Shown piece by piece: positions 1 to 8,850 of a DNA stretch of 64,000 nucleotides. The DNA comes from Aliamphritea ceti (GTDB lineage Bacteria > Pseudomonadota > Gammaproteobacteria > Pseudomonadales > Balneatricaceae), in assembly GCF_024347215.1 (NCBI RefSeq), contig NZ_AP025282.1, positions 4,340,001 through 4,404,000 on the forward strand. The letters run 5' to 3'. Both the position numbers and the translations under genes were made by a program. The notes under the pieces are model-generated. The model did no database searches and had not been told where the DNA came from. It was given only the letters and a program-made list of their open reading frames with translations. Positions within the stretch are counted from its first letter, which is position 1. Each line of letters opens with the position of its first letter.

Positions 1-600
1 AAGGAAGTCGGCGTGCCAATTGGTACAGCCGCTCACTACGGTTTCCTCAAACAAATGGAATATTTCGGTGTTGATACCGCCGGTATGAAAGTTGTTGATA
101 TGGCGCCACCTGATGCCGCCGCTGCTTTTGCGAACGGTAATCTGGATATGGTCTGCGGCTGGGGCGGTGCTCTTAAGCGCATGAAGGAACACGGTAACGT
201 TTTGCTGACTGGTGCTGAAAAAGAAGCCATTGGCATTAAAGTTTTCGATGCGACGGTAATTCCATCCAGCTTCGGTGATGAATACCCGGAACTGATTGCT
301 AAGTTCCTTGACGTAACTGCCAGTATGAACAGCCGTTACAAAGCACAACCTGACACTATGTTGCCAACCATTGCTAAGGCCGCCGGTATGGACGAAGCCG
401 CCGCAAGTGGCACGCTGGCAGGTTTCAACTTCCCAGCCCGTGATCAGCAGCTGAGCCAGGCATGGTTAGGCGGCGATCTGCAGGTATACCTGAAAGAAGT
501 CGCTGATTTCTTCACTAAGCAAGGCACGATCCCACAGGCCCGTGCGTCTTACGACGACGCGGTGAACGCATCTTATCTGCAAGCCAGCAGCCAGCTGTGA
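1..600 (+). CDS. ABC transporter substrate-binding protein, taurine/NitT type (5' end missing)
   Basis: This is the C-terminal 199 residues of a periplasmic binding protein; the reading frame is open from the first base, so the start and signal peptide lie outside the window. The visible part resembles the second lobe of TauA/SsuA-like proteins, with the stretch around 'NGNLDMVCGWGG' being the usual place where the binding cleft closes. It is followed by the matching ATPase and permease on the same strand, so it should deliver ligand to that transporter. The permease is TauC-like, which makes a sulfonate such as taurine the best guess, but the substrate is inferred only from neighbours. Confidence 0.85.
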   Translation, partial: KEVGVPIGTAAHYGFLKQMEYFGVDTAGMKVVDMAPPDAAAAFANGNLDMVCGWGGALKRMKEHGNVLLTGAEKEAIGIKVFDATVIPSSFGDEYPELIAKFLDVTASMNSRYKAQPDTMLPTIAKAAGMDEAAASGTLAGFNFPARDQQLSQAWLGGDLQVYLKEVADFFTKQGTIPQARASYDDAVNASYLQASSQL

Positions 601-610
601 TCGTCCGGTA

Positions 611-646
611 CAGCAACTGCATTCGGTGAACCGAGCGTAGTTGCTG
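611..646 (+). repeat. Intra-operon stem-loop between binding protein and ATPase genes
   Basis: CAGCAACT (611-618) pairs with AGTTGCTG (639-646), and an inner stem TCGGT/ACCGA closes on a two-base loop. There is no U-run after it. In transporter operons such hairpins commonly protect the upstream binding-protein mRNA so that more binding protein than ATPase is made; that role is an inference here. Confidence 0.6.
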
Positions 647-680
647 CACCCTCTGTTGAATCTGTAGAAGTGAAATCACC

Positions 681-1496
681 ATGTCAGGATTAAAAATAAA
701 CGCCGTCTGCATGACCTTCGACCTGCCTGACGGCAGCGCCGTTGAAGCCCTGAAAGATATCAACCTCGAACTAAAAAAAGGTGAGCTGATGTCGGTGCTT
801 GGGCCCTCCGGTTGCGGTAAAAGTACACTGCTCAACATTCTCGCCGGTTTTCTTGCACCAACCTCAGGCCATGTCATTCTCAACCATGATGATGCACCTG
901 ATACAGAAGTGCTTGGACCCGGCCGTGAACGGGGCATGGTCTTCCAGCAAGGTGCGCTATTTGAATGGATGAGCGTCCGGGAAAACATCGGCTTTGGCCC
1001 CCGTATGAAAGGCACTAATGAAAACACCATCAATGCCCGGGTAGATGAATTACTTGAAATCGTTGGCCTGCACGACTTCGGTGAAAAAATGATTTATGAG
1101 CTGTCCGGCGGCATGCAGCAACGAGTCGCACTGGCACGCTGTCTTGCCAATGACCCGGATGTCATTTTAATGGACGAACCATTGGGCGCACTGGATGCCC
1201 TGACCCGGGAAAAAATGCAAAGCCTGGTACTGGATATCTGGAAGAAGACCGGTAAGACCATCATTCTCATCACCCACTCTGTGGAAGAAGCTCTCCTGCT
1301 GGGCGAACGCCTACTGGTAATGGCACCCCGCCCTGGTCGCATCCACAAAGAATATCAGCTTCCATTTGCAGAACTGGGCGCCCGCGCCGATCTGCGTGAA
1401 GTTAAGAAGCATCCTGATTTTGCAATCAAACGGGAAGAAATTCTCGGCATGATCTGGGATATGGAAGAAGAAATCATGGGCCGTAAGGAGGCTTAG
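681..1496 (+). CDS. ABC transporter ATP-binding protein, TauB/SsuB type
   Basis: This 271-residue protein is the nucleotide-binding subunit that powers the adjacent permease. The Walker A motif GPSGCGKST is at residues 41-49, the signature LSGGMQQR at 141-148, Walker B VILMDEP at 161-167, and the switch histidine in 'ITHSVEEA' at 199. The sequence around the signature fits the nitrate/sulfonate/taurine importer group. It ends one base before the permease ATG, so the two subunits are almost certainly translated together. The C-terminal tail beyond the ATPase core is short and has no extra sensor domain. Confidence 0.93.
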   Translation: MSGLKINAVCMTFDLPDGSAVEALKDINLELKKGELMSVLGPSGCGKSTLLNILAGFLAPTSGHVILNHDDAPDTEVLGPGRERGMVFQQGALFEWMSVRENIGFGPRMKGTNENTINARVDELLEIVGLHDFGEKMIYELSGGMQQRVALARCLANDPDVILMDEPLGALDALTREKMQSLVLDIWKKTGKTIILITHSVEEALLLGERLLVMAPRPGRIHKEYQLPFAELGARADLREVKKHPDFAIKREEILGMIWDMEEEIMGRKEA

Positions 1497-1497
1497 T

Positions 1498-2820
1498 ATG
1501 TGGCAGGAATTTCTCGCTCTCAGTTCCGACACCCTGTCTCTGGCGGTCGGTATCGCTATCATCTTTTCCCTGTATGTTGGTATTAGCGGTTTTTGTTACA
1601 TGGCGTTCAGCCTAGTATCACAATTCCGCCCACAACATGCAGACTTCACCAGCCGTAAAACTGTCACCTTTGGTGATGAAAGCGCGGTCACAGCTAACCG
1701 GGTCGCTTCGGTTCTGGCGGTTATCACTATCTTCCTTATCTGGGGTGTATTCACAGGTTCAAAAATTGTGCCCTTACATGTACCGGGTCCTTTCAGTGGC
1801 AACACCAGCTTCACCTATACAGCTGAAAACACACTGGGCAAAACAGCCACCGCTACCGTACATGTACAGGTAAAAGACGCCGAAACCCCGGCGCATAATT
1901 TTAATCTGGATACAGCTCAGGGATTCGCCAGTGACGATCAGCTGATCGTGCCGGTTTCCCGTAGCAAGCTGCTTAAAGCACAAAAAAATGATCGGGGCGG
2001 CGACCAGCAGGGCTATAAAATCACCCATGTGGATCATCAGCAGATCAGCCCTGGCACGACGCTTAATGTCGATCACGGCACCGTACGTATGACCGCTAAA
2101 GGTAGCTTGTCATTTACGCCGAATGCAGGCTGGCAGATGGAAGCAATCTGGCTACCTGCACCGGAAGCAGTGGTTGAAAAAATTATCAGCATTGCCGCCG
2201 AAGGCTATCAGAATGTCAGCTTGGCACAGAACGTAGGCTGGTCTATGACCCGGGTCATAATAGGCTTCCTGCTGGGCTGTCTGTTCGGTATTCCACTGGG
2301 CTTCGCCATGGGCCTGAATGGCTGGCTACGCGGCTGGTTCGATCCGATCGTTGAGTTTATGCGCCCGGTACCACCACTGGCACTGATTCCATTGGTTATC
2401 ATCTGGTTCGGTATCTGGGAACAGGGCAAAATCAGCCTGTTATTCCTGGCATCCCTGTGGATCATGACCATTGCTGCCCGTGCTGGTGTGTCCGGAGTAA
2501 ACATTACTAAGGTGCATGCGGCCTATTCACTGGGGGCTTCCAAACGCCAGGTTTTAAGCAAAGTTATTCTGCCCAACTCCCTGCCGGAGATCTTTACCGG
2601 TGCCCGGGTTGCTATGGGTGTCTGCTGGGGAACCGTAGTCGCTGCCGAACTGGTTGCTGCTGAAAAAGGCGCCGGCAAGATGATTATTGCTGCATCCAAA
2701 TTCCAGCAAACCGATATCGTTATTATGGGTATCGTTATTATCGGCATCATCGGTTACAGCATCGAGATTCTGATGCGTAAAGCCGAAGACCGACTGGTGC
2801 CATGGAAAGGTAAGAGCTAA
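1498..2820 (+). CDS. ABC transporter permease, TauC type, with an inserted periplasmic cadherin-like domain
   Basis: The C-terminal half (from about residue 219, 'WLPAPEAV') is a normal TauC-like BPD_transp_1 permease, including 'PVPPLALIPL' and the coupling-loop stretch 'AYSLGASKRQVL'. At 440 residues it is much longer than the usual 250-280. The N-terminus has two extra hydrophobic segments (about 13-40 and 69-86). Then comes an insertion, about residues 98-215, that reads like pieces of bacterial cadherin-like (tandem-95) repeats: 'FTYTAENTLGKTATATVHV' and 'GTVRMTAKGSLSFTPNAGW'. This segment should lie outside the inner membrane. The start has a strong AAGGAGG upstream. Transport role is secure; the role of the insertion is unknown. 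Confidence 0.9.
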   Translation: MWQEFLALSSDTLSLAVGIAIIFSLYVGISGFCYMAFSLVSQFRPQHADFTSRKTVTFGDESAVTANRVASVLAVITIFLIWGVFTGSKIVPLHVPGPFSGNTSFTYTAENTLGKTATATVHVQVKDAETPAHNFNLDTAQGFASDDQLIVPVSRSKLLKAQKNDRGGDQQGYKITHVDHQQISPGTTLNVDHGTVRMTAKGSLSFTPNAGWQMEAIWLPAPEAVVEKIISIAAEGYQNVSLAQNVGWSMTRVIIGFLLGCLFGIPLGFAMGLNGWLRGWFDPIVEFMRPVPPLALIPLVIIWFGIWEQGKISLLFLASLWIMTIAARAGVSGVNITKVHAAYSLGASKRQVLSKVILPNSLPEIFTGARVAMGVCWGTVVAAELVAAEKGAGKMIIAASKFQQTDIVIMGIVIIGIIGYSIEILMRKAEDRLVPWKGKS

Positions 2821-2874
2821 AAAAGATAACTACCAGATATTTGTATAACAACAGATAAACGATTGCCAATGGGT

Positions 2875-2906
2875 AAAGGGGCTCTGCTTTGCAGGCCCCT
2901 TTTTAT
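2875..2906 (+). terminator. Rho-independent terminator of the ABC transporter operon
   Basis: GGGGC (2878-2882) pairs with GCCCC (2895-2899), extended by an A-run pairing with the T-run, and followed by TTTTT. It lies 55 bases after the permease stop and before the convergent LysR gene, so it may serve both directions. Confidence 0.8.
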
Positions 2907-2918
2907 ACTTTCTGTTAT

Positions 2919-3863
2919 CTATTTACCTTTGTTCTTACTATCAGAACGGCCACCAAAGCTCTCCAGCAGCCATTCTTTAACCAGCAAGGCATCATCACTG
3001 AGTAACACGTTATCACTATGGACCAAATACATATGCCGGCTGGCTGGCAAAGGTTCATTTAACAGGCCTACCAATTCGCCACTGGCAAGCTCCCGCTCGA
3101 TCAGTGATCCTTCCAGCAAACCTATTCCTACATGATGGCGTACAGCATCCAGTACATTAACGCTGGTATTACAGTGATAAACCCGCTCAAGATCCGGATT
3201 AATATTTAGCAACGGATAGACTTTGTGCCAGTCCGGTTGCTGCTGGTTATAAATCAGACAGCAATCTGCTGATGTCATCGCTTTAAATCCGTTATGTTCA
3301 GCGTCTGATACATTCTGTAATTTTACTTTAAGCAACGGATGGCTATGCAAATACGCCGTCGAGCAAACCGGCATCAGGCAAACATCCTGCAGTTTTTCGC
3401 ACACAAGCCCGCTAGTAGGTGTACTTAAATGCCTAACCGCCAACTCGTTGTGTTCACCATTCAACGCTTCCGGTAAAACAGAGACATTGGTCTGTAATTC
3501 TAACTGTGGATAACGCTGAAAAAATGCTGCTAACCGGGGTGCAAAGCATTGTTGTGCAAAGCCCGGAGGCAAAGCGAGTTTAACCTGACGCCGCCGTGAC
3601 TGACGGGATATTGAGTGACTCACACCCAGTAATTCATTTAACTGATGGTCTACTCTTTTAAAGTAATCTTCACCCATACGGGTCAGGCGAATCACCCGAG
3701 TGCCACGTTCAAACAATGCAGCGCCCAACCAGCTTTCCAGAATCCGGACCTGTTGGCTGACTGCACCAGGTGTTATCGACAATTCTTCGGCTGCAGTTTT
3801 AAAACTCATATGCCGGGCCGCGACACAAAAATAATGTATCGCTTTAATTGGTGCTGTATCCAT
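2919..3863 (-). CDS. LysR-family transcriptional regulator, GcvA-like
   Basis: This 314-residue protein has the LysR layout: an N-terminal winged helix-turn-helix (about residues 5-65, 'SFKTAAEELSITPGAVSQQV') and a C-terminal effector-binding domain. It reads away from the MFS gene at 3978, with 114 bases between the two starts, the classic divergent arrangement in which a LysR protein controls the neighbouring transporter. The effector is not recognisable. It converges on the ABC transporter operon and is probably unrelated to it. Confidence 0.88.
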   Translation of the reverse strand: MDTAPIKAIHYFCVAARHMSFKTAAEELSITPGAVSQQVRILESWLGAALFERGTRVIRLTRMGEDYFKRVDHQLNELLGVSHSISRQSRRRQVKLALPPGFAQQCFAPRLAAFFQRYPQLELQTNVSVLPEALNGEHNELAVRHLSTPTSGLVCEKLQDVCLMPVCSTAYLHSHPLLKVKLQNVSDAEHNGFKAMTSADCCLIYNQQQPDWHKVYPLLNINPDLERVYHCNTSVNVLDAVRHHVGIGLLEGSLIERELASGELVGLLNEPLPASRHMYLVHSDNVLLSDDALLVKEWLLESFGGRSDSKNKGK

Positions 3864-3977
3864 AAGAGAGATTTTCTATTCTATATCCGGGCTATTTATC
3901 ATTTGTCAGAATTACATCATTACTTCAGGATAGCCAGCAACTTACTTACACACCGATATCAGGAACGGCTTAAGACA

Positions 3978-5216
3978 ATGAATCGCATTCTTTCCAGCCC
4001 TTGGTTTGTAGTTGCTGCAGCAGCCATCATTCTTGCAGTAAACATGGGCATTCGCCAGACAACCGGAATCATGCTGCCGGAAATCAGCCTGGATCTTAAC
4101 TTACCCCGGGCCGAACTATCTTTTGGCTTTGCCGTACAAAATCTACTGTGGGGCGCTGTTGCACCTTTCGCGGGTTTGCTGGCTGAACGCTATGGATTAT
4201 TTCGGGTAATGTCAGTCGGCGCCCTGCTCTACGCAGCAGGTATGATTCTCGCGGCGCTGGCCGAAAACGGCTGGATGTTCTTTGCCGGTAACGCCTTATT
4301 AATTGGTGTTGGTGTGGGCGCAACAACTTATCCGCTTGCCCTGGCAGCCGTCGGCAAACGCTTCGCTGAACACAACCGCACTTTTGCTTTAGGCATTGCC
4401 AGTGCTGGCGGTTCGCTCGGGCAGTTTCTCTATGCATTTGCACTGGGGCAGATCGACGCGGAATATAACTGGTCAGAAATATTTCTGATATTTGCCTCCA
4501 GTATCATTCTGATCATGCTCTTTTCCCGGGCTTTGTTACCGCCTAAAAATCAAAATTCTTCTGCAGCCTCCACTGATGTTCCTACGAACTCCGCAGTTGC
4601 TTCATCAGGCGTCAACTGGCGGGATATTCTTGCCGCTTTTAAAGTACGGGATTATCAACTGCTAAACCTGGGATTCTTTGTCTGCGGTTTTCACATCGCA
4701 TTTTTATCAGTGCACATGTCCGGAATTGTTGCTTACTGTGGTTTACCGGCATCAGTAGCATCTGAATCCATCGCACTGATCGGCTTAGCAAATGTTGCCG
4801 GAGTTATTCTCGCTGGTTGGGCGGGAGATCGCTGGCACAAGCCCTGGCTGTTATCGTTAATTTACTGGCTGCGTGCCTGCCTGATTATGCTTCTTTTGCT
4901 GATGCCCGCTGATGAAACCCTGTTCTATCTCTTCTCTGTCATCATGGGGGTATTATGGTTATCCACAGTGCCTCTCACCAGCGGCATTGTGGCGAGAATC
5001 TTCGGACCTAAAAACCTCGCATCGCTATTTGGCTTTGTTATGTTCAGCCATCAAATCGGTGCTTTTTTTGGCAGTTGGTGGGGCGGGCTGATTTTCGATG
5101 CGACCGGCTCATATGATCTTGCGCTGATCATCAGTGCGGCACTGGGTTTATTCGCTGCTTTTATACATCTGCCAATTACGCCGGCACGCTTACAACAATA
5201 CCAGCCTGCAAACTGA
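3978..5216 (+). CDS. MFS transporter, 12 membrane segments
   Basis: This 412-residue integral membrane protein has about twelve hydrophobic segments and the MFS loop motif 'GLLAERYGLFRV' after segment 2. The N-terminus (MNRILSSPWFVV) and general pattern resemble monocarboxylate/oxalate-formate type carriers, but the substrate cannot be read from the sequence. I chose the ATG at 3978 because the protein becomes membrane-like immediately after it; the open frame further upstream runs antisense through the LysR gene and is not protein-like. The divergent LysR at 2919-3863 is the likely regulator. Confidence 0.87.
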   Translation: MNRILSSPWFVVAAAAIILAVNMGIRQTTGIMLPEISLDLNLPRAELSFGFAVQNLLWGAVAPFAGLLAERYGLFRVMSVGALLYAAGMILAALAENGWMFFAGNALLIGVGVGATTYPLALAAVGKRFAEHNRTFALGIASAGGSLGQFLYAFALGQIDAEYNWSEIFLIFASSIILIMLFSRALLPPKNQNSSAASTDVPTNSAVASSGVNWRDILAAFKVRDYQLLNLGFFVCGFHIAFLSVHMSGIVAYCGLPASVASESIALIGLANVAGVILAGWAGDRWHKPWLLSLIYWLRACLIMLLLLMPADETLFYLFSVIMGVLWLSTVPLTSGIVARIFGPKNLASLFGFVMFSHQIGAFFGSWWGGLIFDATGSYDLALIISAALGLFAAFIHLPITPARLQQYQPAN

Positions 5217-5404
5217 TCGCCGGCTGTTTAGCTACATCCGAAGCGCCGGCAGTATGTAGTTGTAAAGTTCTGTCAAAAACAGCCTCAAAATGTGTAATGA
5301 AATTTTTTCCTGACTTCCCGGTCACATCTACACTGAAGTAAGCTTTACAGCCAACAATGCTGTTTTATCTTGCCCGTTTTCCTTACCTATTTGGAATCTG
5401 ATCT

Positions 5405-5893
5405 ATGCGACTGTTACTCACCCTGACTGTTACTTTCCTGCTCAGCGCCTGTATGGATACCAAACCACCTCAGTTACAAACACAGGTAACAGCAGTAACT
5501 TACACGCCGGATGCTATAGAAATGTCTGCACGCTCAATGCAAAGTGGCGAAATTCGTGCGTTAAACAGGCACCTGGAAAATATCTATTACACCGCCCAGC
5601 AGCCGAATGCTCCTGTGAACATTAAAGTCACGGCACTGAAACGAAAGGAAGACTGGAAGCGCGGTTATTTGCCGCTTGGCTGGGTTGTGCGTGGTACCGC
5701 TAATATTCTGGCCCGGGCAGATGGTGCGACTTCGATGCAAACCCACCTATGGGTAACGGTAAGTAATGAACATCAAAGCCGGGATTACTACATTGAAGGC
5801 GGCCACTTTACCAAACACAAACAGGCATTTTATAGCAATGACTTCCCCGCGCTTGCAGAAGAACTACAGGAAGAAATCGATGATGATTTTTAA
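5405..5893 (+). CDS. Small lipoprotein of unknown function
   Basis: The 162-residue product starts with a lipoprotein signal: a short hydrophobic stretch and the lipobox LLSAC with Cys16, so it should be anchored in the outer or inner membrane. The mature part is hydrophilic with no motif I recognise; the segment around residues 78-92 ('KRGYLPLGWVVRGTA') is the most conserved-looking. The C-terminus is very acidic (EELQEEIDDDF). It stands alone, with about 190 bases upstream and 400 downstream free of genes. Confidence 0.75.
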   Translation: MRLLLTLTVTFLLSACMDTKPPQLQTQVTAVTYTPDAIEMSARSMQSGEIRALNRHLENIYYTAQQPNAPVNIKVTALKRKEDWKRGYLPLGWVVRGTANILARADGATSMQTHLWVTVSNEHQSRDYYIEGGHFTKHKQAFYSNDFPALAEELQEEIDDDF

Positions 5894-6296
5894 GTTTTAA
5901 AGCAGCAGCCTGCCTATACAGGATGCAATATACCGGGCTGTTATCAGATCCAGATGAGGCCCGCCAGTATTCTTATACACAGTAATATCCTCCGCTGTTA
6001 AACGTCCCAGAACCTGCCCTTGTTTACTAAGCCCCGCATAACTAAAACAGATCACACAGACTATATGTAGCGCTGATCACTCTTTCCTTCATCGACACCA
6101 CTCAATCACCACAGTGTTCGACAGTCAGCCACGGCTTCTCTGGCAACCAATGTAAAAACGACTAACTGATTACTCAACTGGTTTCTGTTATAGCCTCTAT
6201 AATCATTACGACATACATCAGTATCTGCGCATTAACCACTTGATCGGTATGGATAAACTGCTAATCTCAGAGAAAATCAGTAGCCAGATAAAAATT
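5894..6296. other. Intergenic stretch without a recognised gene
   Basis: About 400 bases between the lipoprotein and a LysR gene. No open frame looks protein-like and no T-tailed hairpin was seen. It probably holds the promoter of the LysR gene at 6297. Confidence 0.5.
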
Positions 6297-7175
6297 ATGC
6301 GCGCACTTCCTCCCCTGAATGCCTTACGGGTATTCGAAGCAGCAGGTAAGCAACTTAGTTTTACGCAAGCAGCACATACTCTCAACGTAACTCAGGGAGC
6401 CGTGAGTCGTCAGATAAAACAACTTGAGGATTACCTCGGTGTGCCGCTGTTTATTCGTCTGCACCACCGTCTGGAACTGACAGACGCAGGTCGTCAGCTA
6501 CTTGCCAAGCTGGAACAGTCATTCAACCTCATGGAAGGCGCTGTCCAGGAATTACGTGACCCTAATCAGCGTCAGAAACTGAATATTCTGGTGCCGCCTA
6601 CCTATGCAACACGCTGGCTGGCACCGCGGCTAAGTGATTTTCACAACCGTTTTAAAGAACTCGAATTATCAATTCAGGATCAGACCAACGATCAGATTAC
6701 CTTTGACTGCCAGATTCGCTTCGGTCAGACAGCCCGTCCTCAGCATTACAGCGAGCTATTAATTCTCGAACAGCATATTCCGGTATGTGCACCACAGATG
6801 CTTGAACAGGCAAAACAGCTGGAAAATCAGAACCATAACTTATTGCACATATTACATCAGGGTAAGCGCTTGCCGGTTTGGAACAACTGGTTACAGGCCG
6901 CCGGATTACTCGACCTGATTGACCCCGCCCGGGGGATGGAATTCAGTACGCTTGATCAGGTCATCAACACTGCTAAAGGCGGCGCTGGCTTCGCCATTAT
7001 TGATAAACAGATGATCCATGAAGAGCTGGCTGATGGTAGCCTGGTTCAGTTCAGCAATATTGAAGTATCCGGCCCTTCCGGTTACTGGCTGGATATAGTC
7101 AATGACCGTCAGGGGCTGGCTAAAGTTATTCACTTCACCGACTGGCTACGCGACGCGACGCTGGCTATTTCGTAA
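6297..7175 (+). CDS. LysR-family transcriptional regulator, GcvA-like
   Basis: This is a 292-residue regulator. The beginning 'MRALPPLNALRVFEAAGKQLSFTQAA' in outline matches the standard start of GcvA/AmpR-type LysR proteins, which is why the ATG at 6297 is preferred over the upstream TTG at 6240. The helix-turn-helix covers about residues 20-45, followed by the two-lobed effector domain. The PhnD-like binding protein gene follows on the same strand, so the pair may be co-transcribed. No effector is evident. Confidence 0.87.
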   Translation: MRALPPLNALRVFEAAGKQLSFTQAAHTLNVTQGAVSRQIKQLEDYLGVPLFIRLHHRLELTDAGRQLLAKLEQSFNLMEGAVQELRDPNQRQKLNILVPPTYATRWLAPRLSDFHNRFKELELSIQDQTNDQITFDCQIRFGQTARPQHYSELLILEQHIPVCAPQMLEQAKQLENQNHNLLHILHQGKRLPVWNNWLQAAGLLDLIDPARGMEFSTLDQVINTAKGGAGFAIIDKQMIHEELADGSLVQFSNIEVSGPSGYWLDIVNDRQGLAKVIHFTDWLRDATLAIS

Positions 7176-7248
7176 TCAATCTGAAGCGTGTATCCTGCCC
7201 GGCATCTGTACTGATACCTATAACCGCAACCCGGATAACCGCACGCTC

Positions 7249-8103
7249 GTGAAACTGATCGCCAGCCTTCCCTGGTATGACCTGACTGCCACTCAACATC
7301 AGCTGGATAATTTCTGGCAGACGATGCGTGCCTGTCTGTCTGTGGAAATCGCTGATCAACTGGCGGGTCAGTCCTATGGTCAACGCTCAGAAAGTAGCGT
7401 TATAGAGTTACCTGAACAGCTAGACCGACAGACGCCATTGGACCAGCAATGGCAAAGTCGCGCATTACTCATCAGCCAATGCTGTGGTCCTGATCTGTTT
7501 ACACCACAGGCAAGCGAGCTGGTTGCCGTGGCACGTCCGGTATTCAGTGATCTGGACTGTCGCCCTGGCAACTATTTCAGCCACATTGTTACAGCTGCAT
7601 CGCCACGTTCAGGTAAACGATTGGTGGTGAACTCCCCCAGCTCCCGCTCAGGCTGTAACGCGCTACTCGAATGGTTTGACGCTCAGGGTTGGCAGGCCGA
7701 TCAGTATCTGGTCAGTGGCTCACATGAAGCTAGCCTGCAGCTTATCCGGGAAGGTCGTGCTGATTATGCTGCAATAGATGCGCATTCCTGGAATCTGCTC
7801 AGCCAGACAGAAGCTGACAATGGTGTCGTTATTATCGACCAGAGCAGTGAAGCCCCTGCTCCACCCTATGTAACGCACCGAGCAAATCCGCTTTCAACCG
7901 ATATATTGCTCTCGGCGCTGCAACAGAGCGTGGCTTTAAATGGCCAGCAACTGGGGATTATCGATATCCTACCCACTGATATCGAGGTTTATCGCTGCAT
8001 GCAAACACCATCAGCCACTGGCTGGCGCTGTAACACTCCTCTGACAGATCTGCATGTGCATTGCACCGCAGACAACCTGCCCTGGCAAATTTCCTGCCTC
8101 TGA
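7249..8103 (+). CDS. PhnD-like substrate-binding protein (phosphate/phosphonate SBP family), orphan
   Basis: The product (284 residues from the GTG at 7249) matches the PhnD-like periplasmic binding fold. It opens with 'KLIASLPWYDL', has the mid-protein 'VVNSPSSRSGCNAL' loop, and then 'GSHEASLQLIREGRADYAAID', which is the typical ligand-lobe motif. No signal peptide is visible after this start, and no ABC ATPase or permease gene is adjacent. Such orphan proteins may act as cytoplasmic or sensor binding domains. The start is uncertain because no clear ribosome site precedes the GTG; an earlier start at 7102 would overlap the LysR gene. Confidence 0.75.
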   Translation: MKLIASLPWYDLTATQHQLDNFWQTMRACLSVEIADQLAGQSYGQRSESSVIELPEQLDRQTPLDQQWQSRALLISQCCGPDLFTPQASELVAVARPVFSDLDCRPGNYFSHIVTAASPRSGKRLVVNSPSSRSGCNALLEWFDAQGWQADQYLVSGSHEASLQLIREGRADYAAIDAHSWNLLSQTEADNGVVIIDQSSEAPAPPYVTHRANPLSTDILLSALQQSVALNGQQLGIIDILPTDIEVYRCMQTPSATGWRCNTPLTDLHVHCTADNLPWQISCL

Positions 8104-8152
8104 ACTGACAGGCGGCTATCCTTAAAGGCAGTTTGCTAAAAGGAGAGTCAGT

Positions 8153-8587
8153 ATGTTGAATATAGAAAACGTAAATCACATCGGCATTCGTATTCGCGAT
8201 AAAGCACGGTCGGTCAGTTTCTACGAGTTACTCGGTTTTCAGTTCATGACAGATACCGGCTTTGACGAAGGGCATCCAGTCGTTCTGCGACATCCCAGTG
8301 GCGTTGTTCTTAACCTGCTTGGTGCTCCGAAAGTAAGTGGTGAAGGTAATATTCTGATGGACGTGCCTGAAAAATATACCGGCATTACCCATGTTGCCCT
8401 AACAGTCACTTCCCTCAGCGATACCCGGAAATTTATGACGGAAAACAACATCGAGATTACCGGCAGTTTTGAAATCCCACATATGGAGGCGATCTTTATC
8501 CGCGACCCGGACTGTAATGTCATCGAACTGGATGACTTTGTTGATAATCAGCAAACAGGCACTGCCGGTTTCGATCAGCACATCTGA
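8153..8587 (+). CDS. VOC-fold (glyoxalase/bleomycin-resistance/dioxygenase) protein
   Basis: This 144-residue protein has two beta-alpha-beta-beta-beta modules of the vicinal oxygen chelate fold. Candidate metal ligands are His9 in 'NVNHIGIRI', His80 in 'ITHVALTV' and Glu125 in 'NVIELDDF', the last being the standard final ligand in 'RDPDGNxIEL'-type motifs. A strong AAAAGGAGAG precedes the ATG. The reaction is unknown; it follows the PhnD-like gene by 49 bases and precedes the GlxA-type regulator, and may be co-transcribed with the former. Confidence 0.85.
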   Translation: MLNIENVNHIGIRIRDKARSVSFYELLGFQFMTDTGFDEGHPVVLRHPSGVVLNLLGAPKVSGEGNILMDVPEKYTGITHVALTVTSLSDTRKFMTENNIEITGSFEIPHMEAIFIRDPDCNVIELDDFVDNQQTGTAGFDQHI

Positions 8588-8688
8588 AATATATTATTTA
8601 CAGCTGCCATATAACGAGGAACCTCAAGCTAACTGATAAAACAGCTCTTAGTTAAAAACTCCTGGTTACATGGCAACCTTACCGACGA

Positions 8689-8717
8689 CGACAAAATTTA
8701 CCGCCAGCACGACAAAA
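8689..8717 (+). promoter_or_regulatory. Direct repeat upstream of the GlxA-type regulator, possible AraC-family site
   Basis: CGACAAAA occurs at 8689-8696 and again at 8710-8717, exactly 21 bases apart, which is two helical turns. AraC-family proteins often bind direct repeats with this spacing. It lies about 135 bases before the start of the AraC-type gene at 8851, so autoregulation is possible. Confidence 0.35.
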
Positions 8718-8850
8718 AACGCTATGTGAAAGAAAACATTCACTTTTTTTAGGGTATTTTTGTAAAGTTATAGTAATCTCAATCACGCTGTATGACTGCT
8801 GCAGGTGCCGTCACAGTTGAGTTTAGTTTGACCAAACGGAAAACCCGCTT

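Noticed and set aside
3645..3977. An N-terminal extension of the MFS protein by about 111 residues
   Set aside because: It runs antisense through the LysR gene, is not protein-like, and the ATG at 3978 gives a normal MFS start.
5217..5270. GCCGGC repeated around a 20-base loop after the MFS gene
   Set aside because: The arms are six bases, self-complementary and lack a T-run, so a terminator call is not supported.
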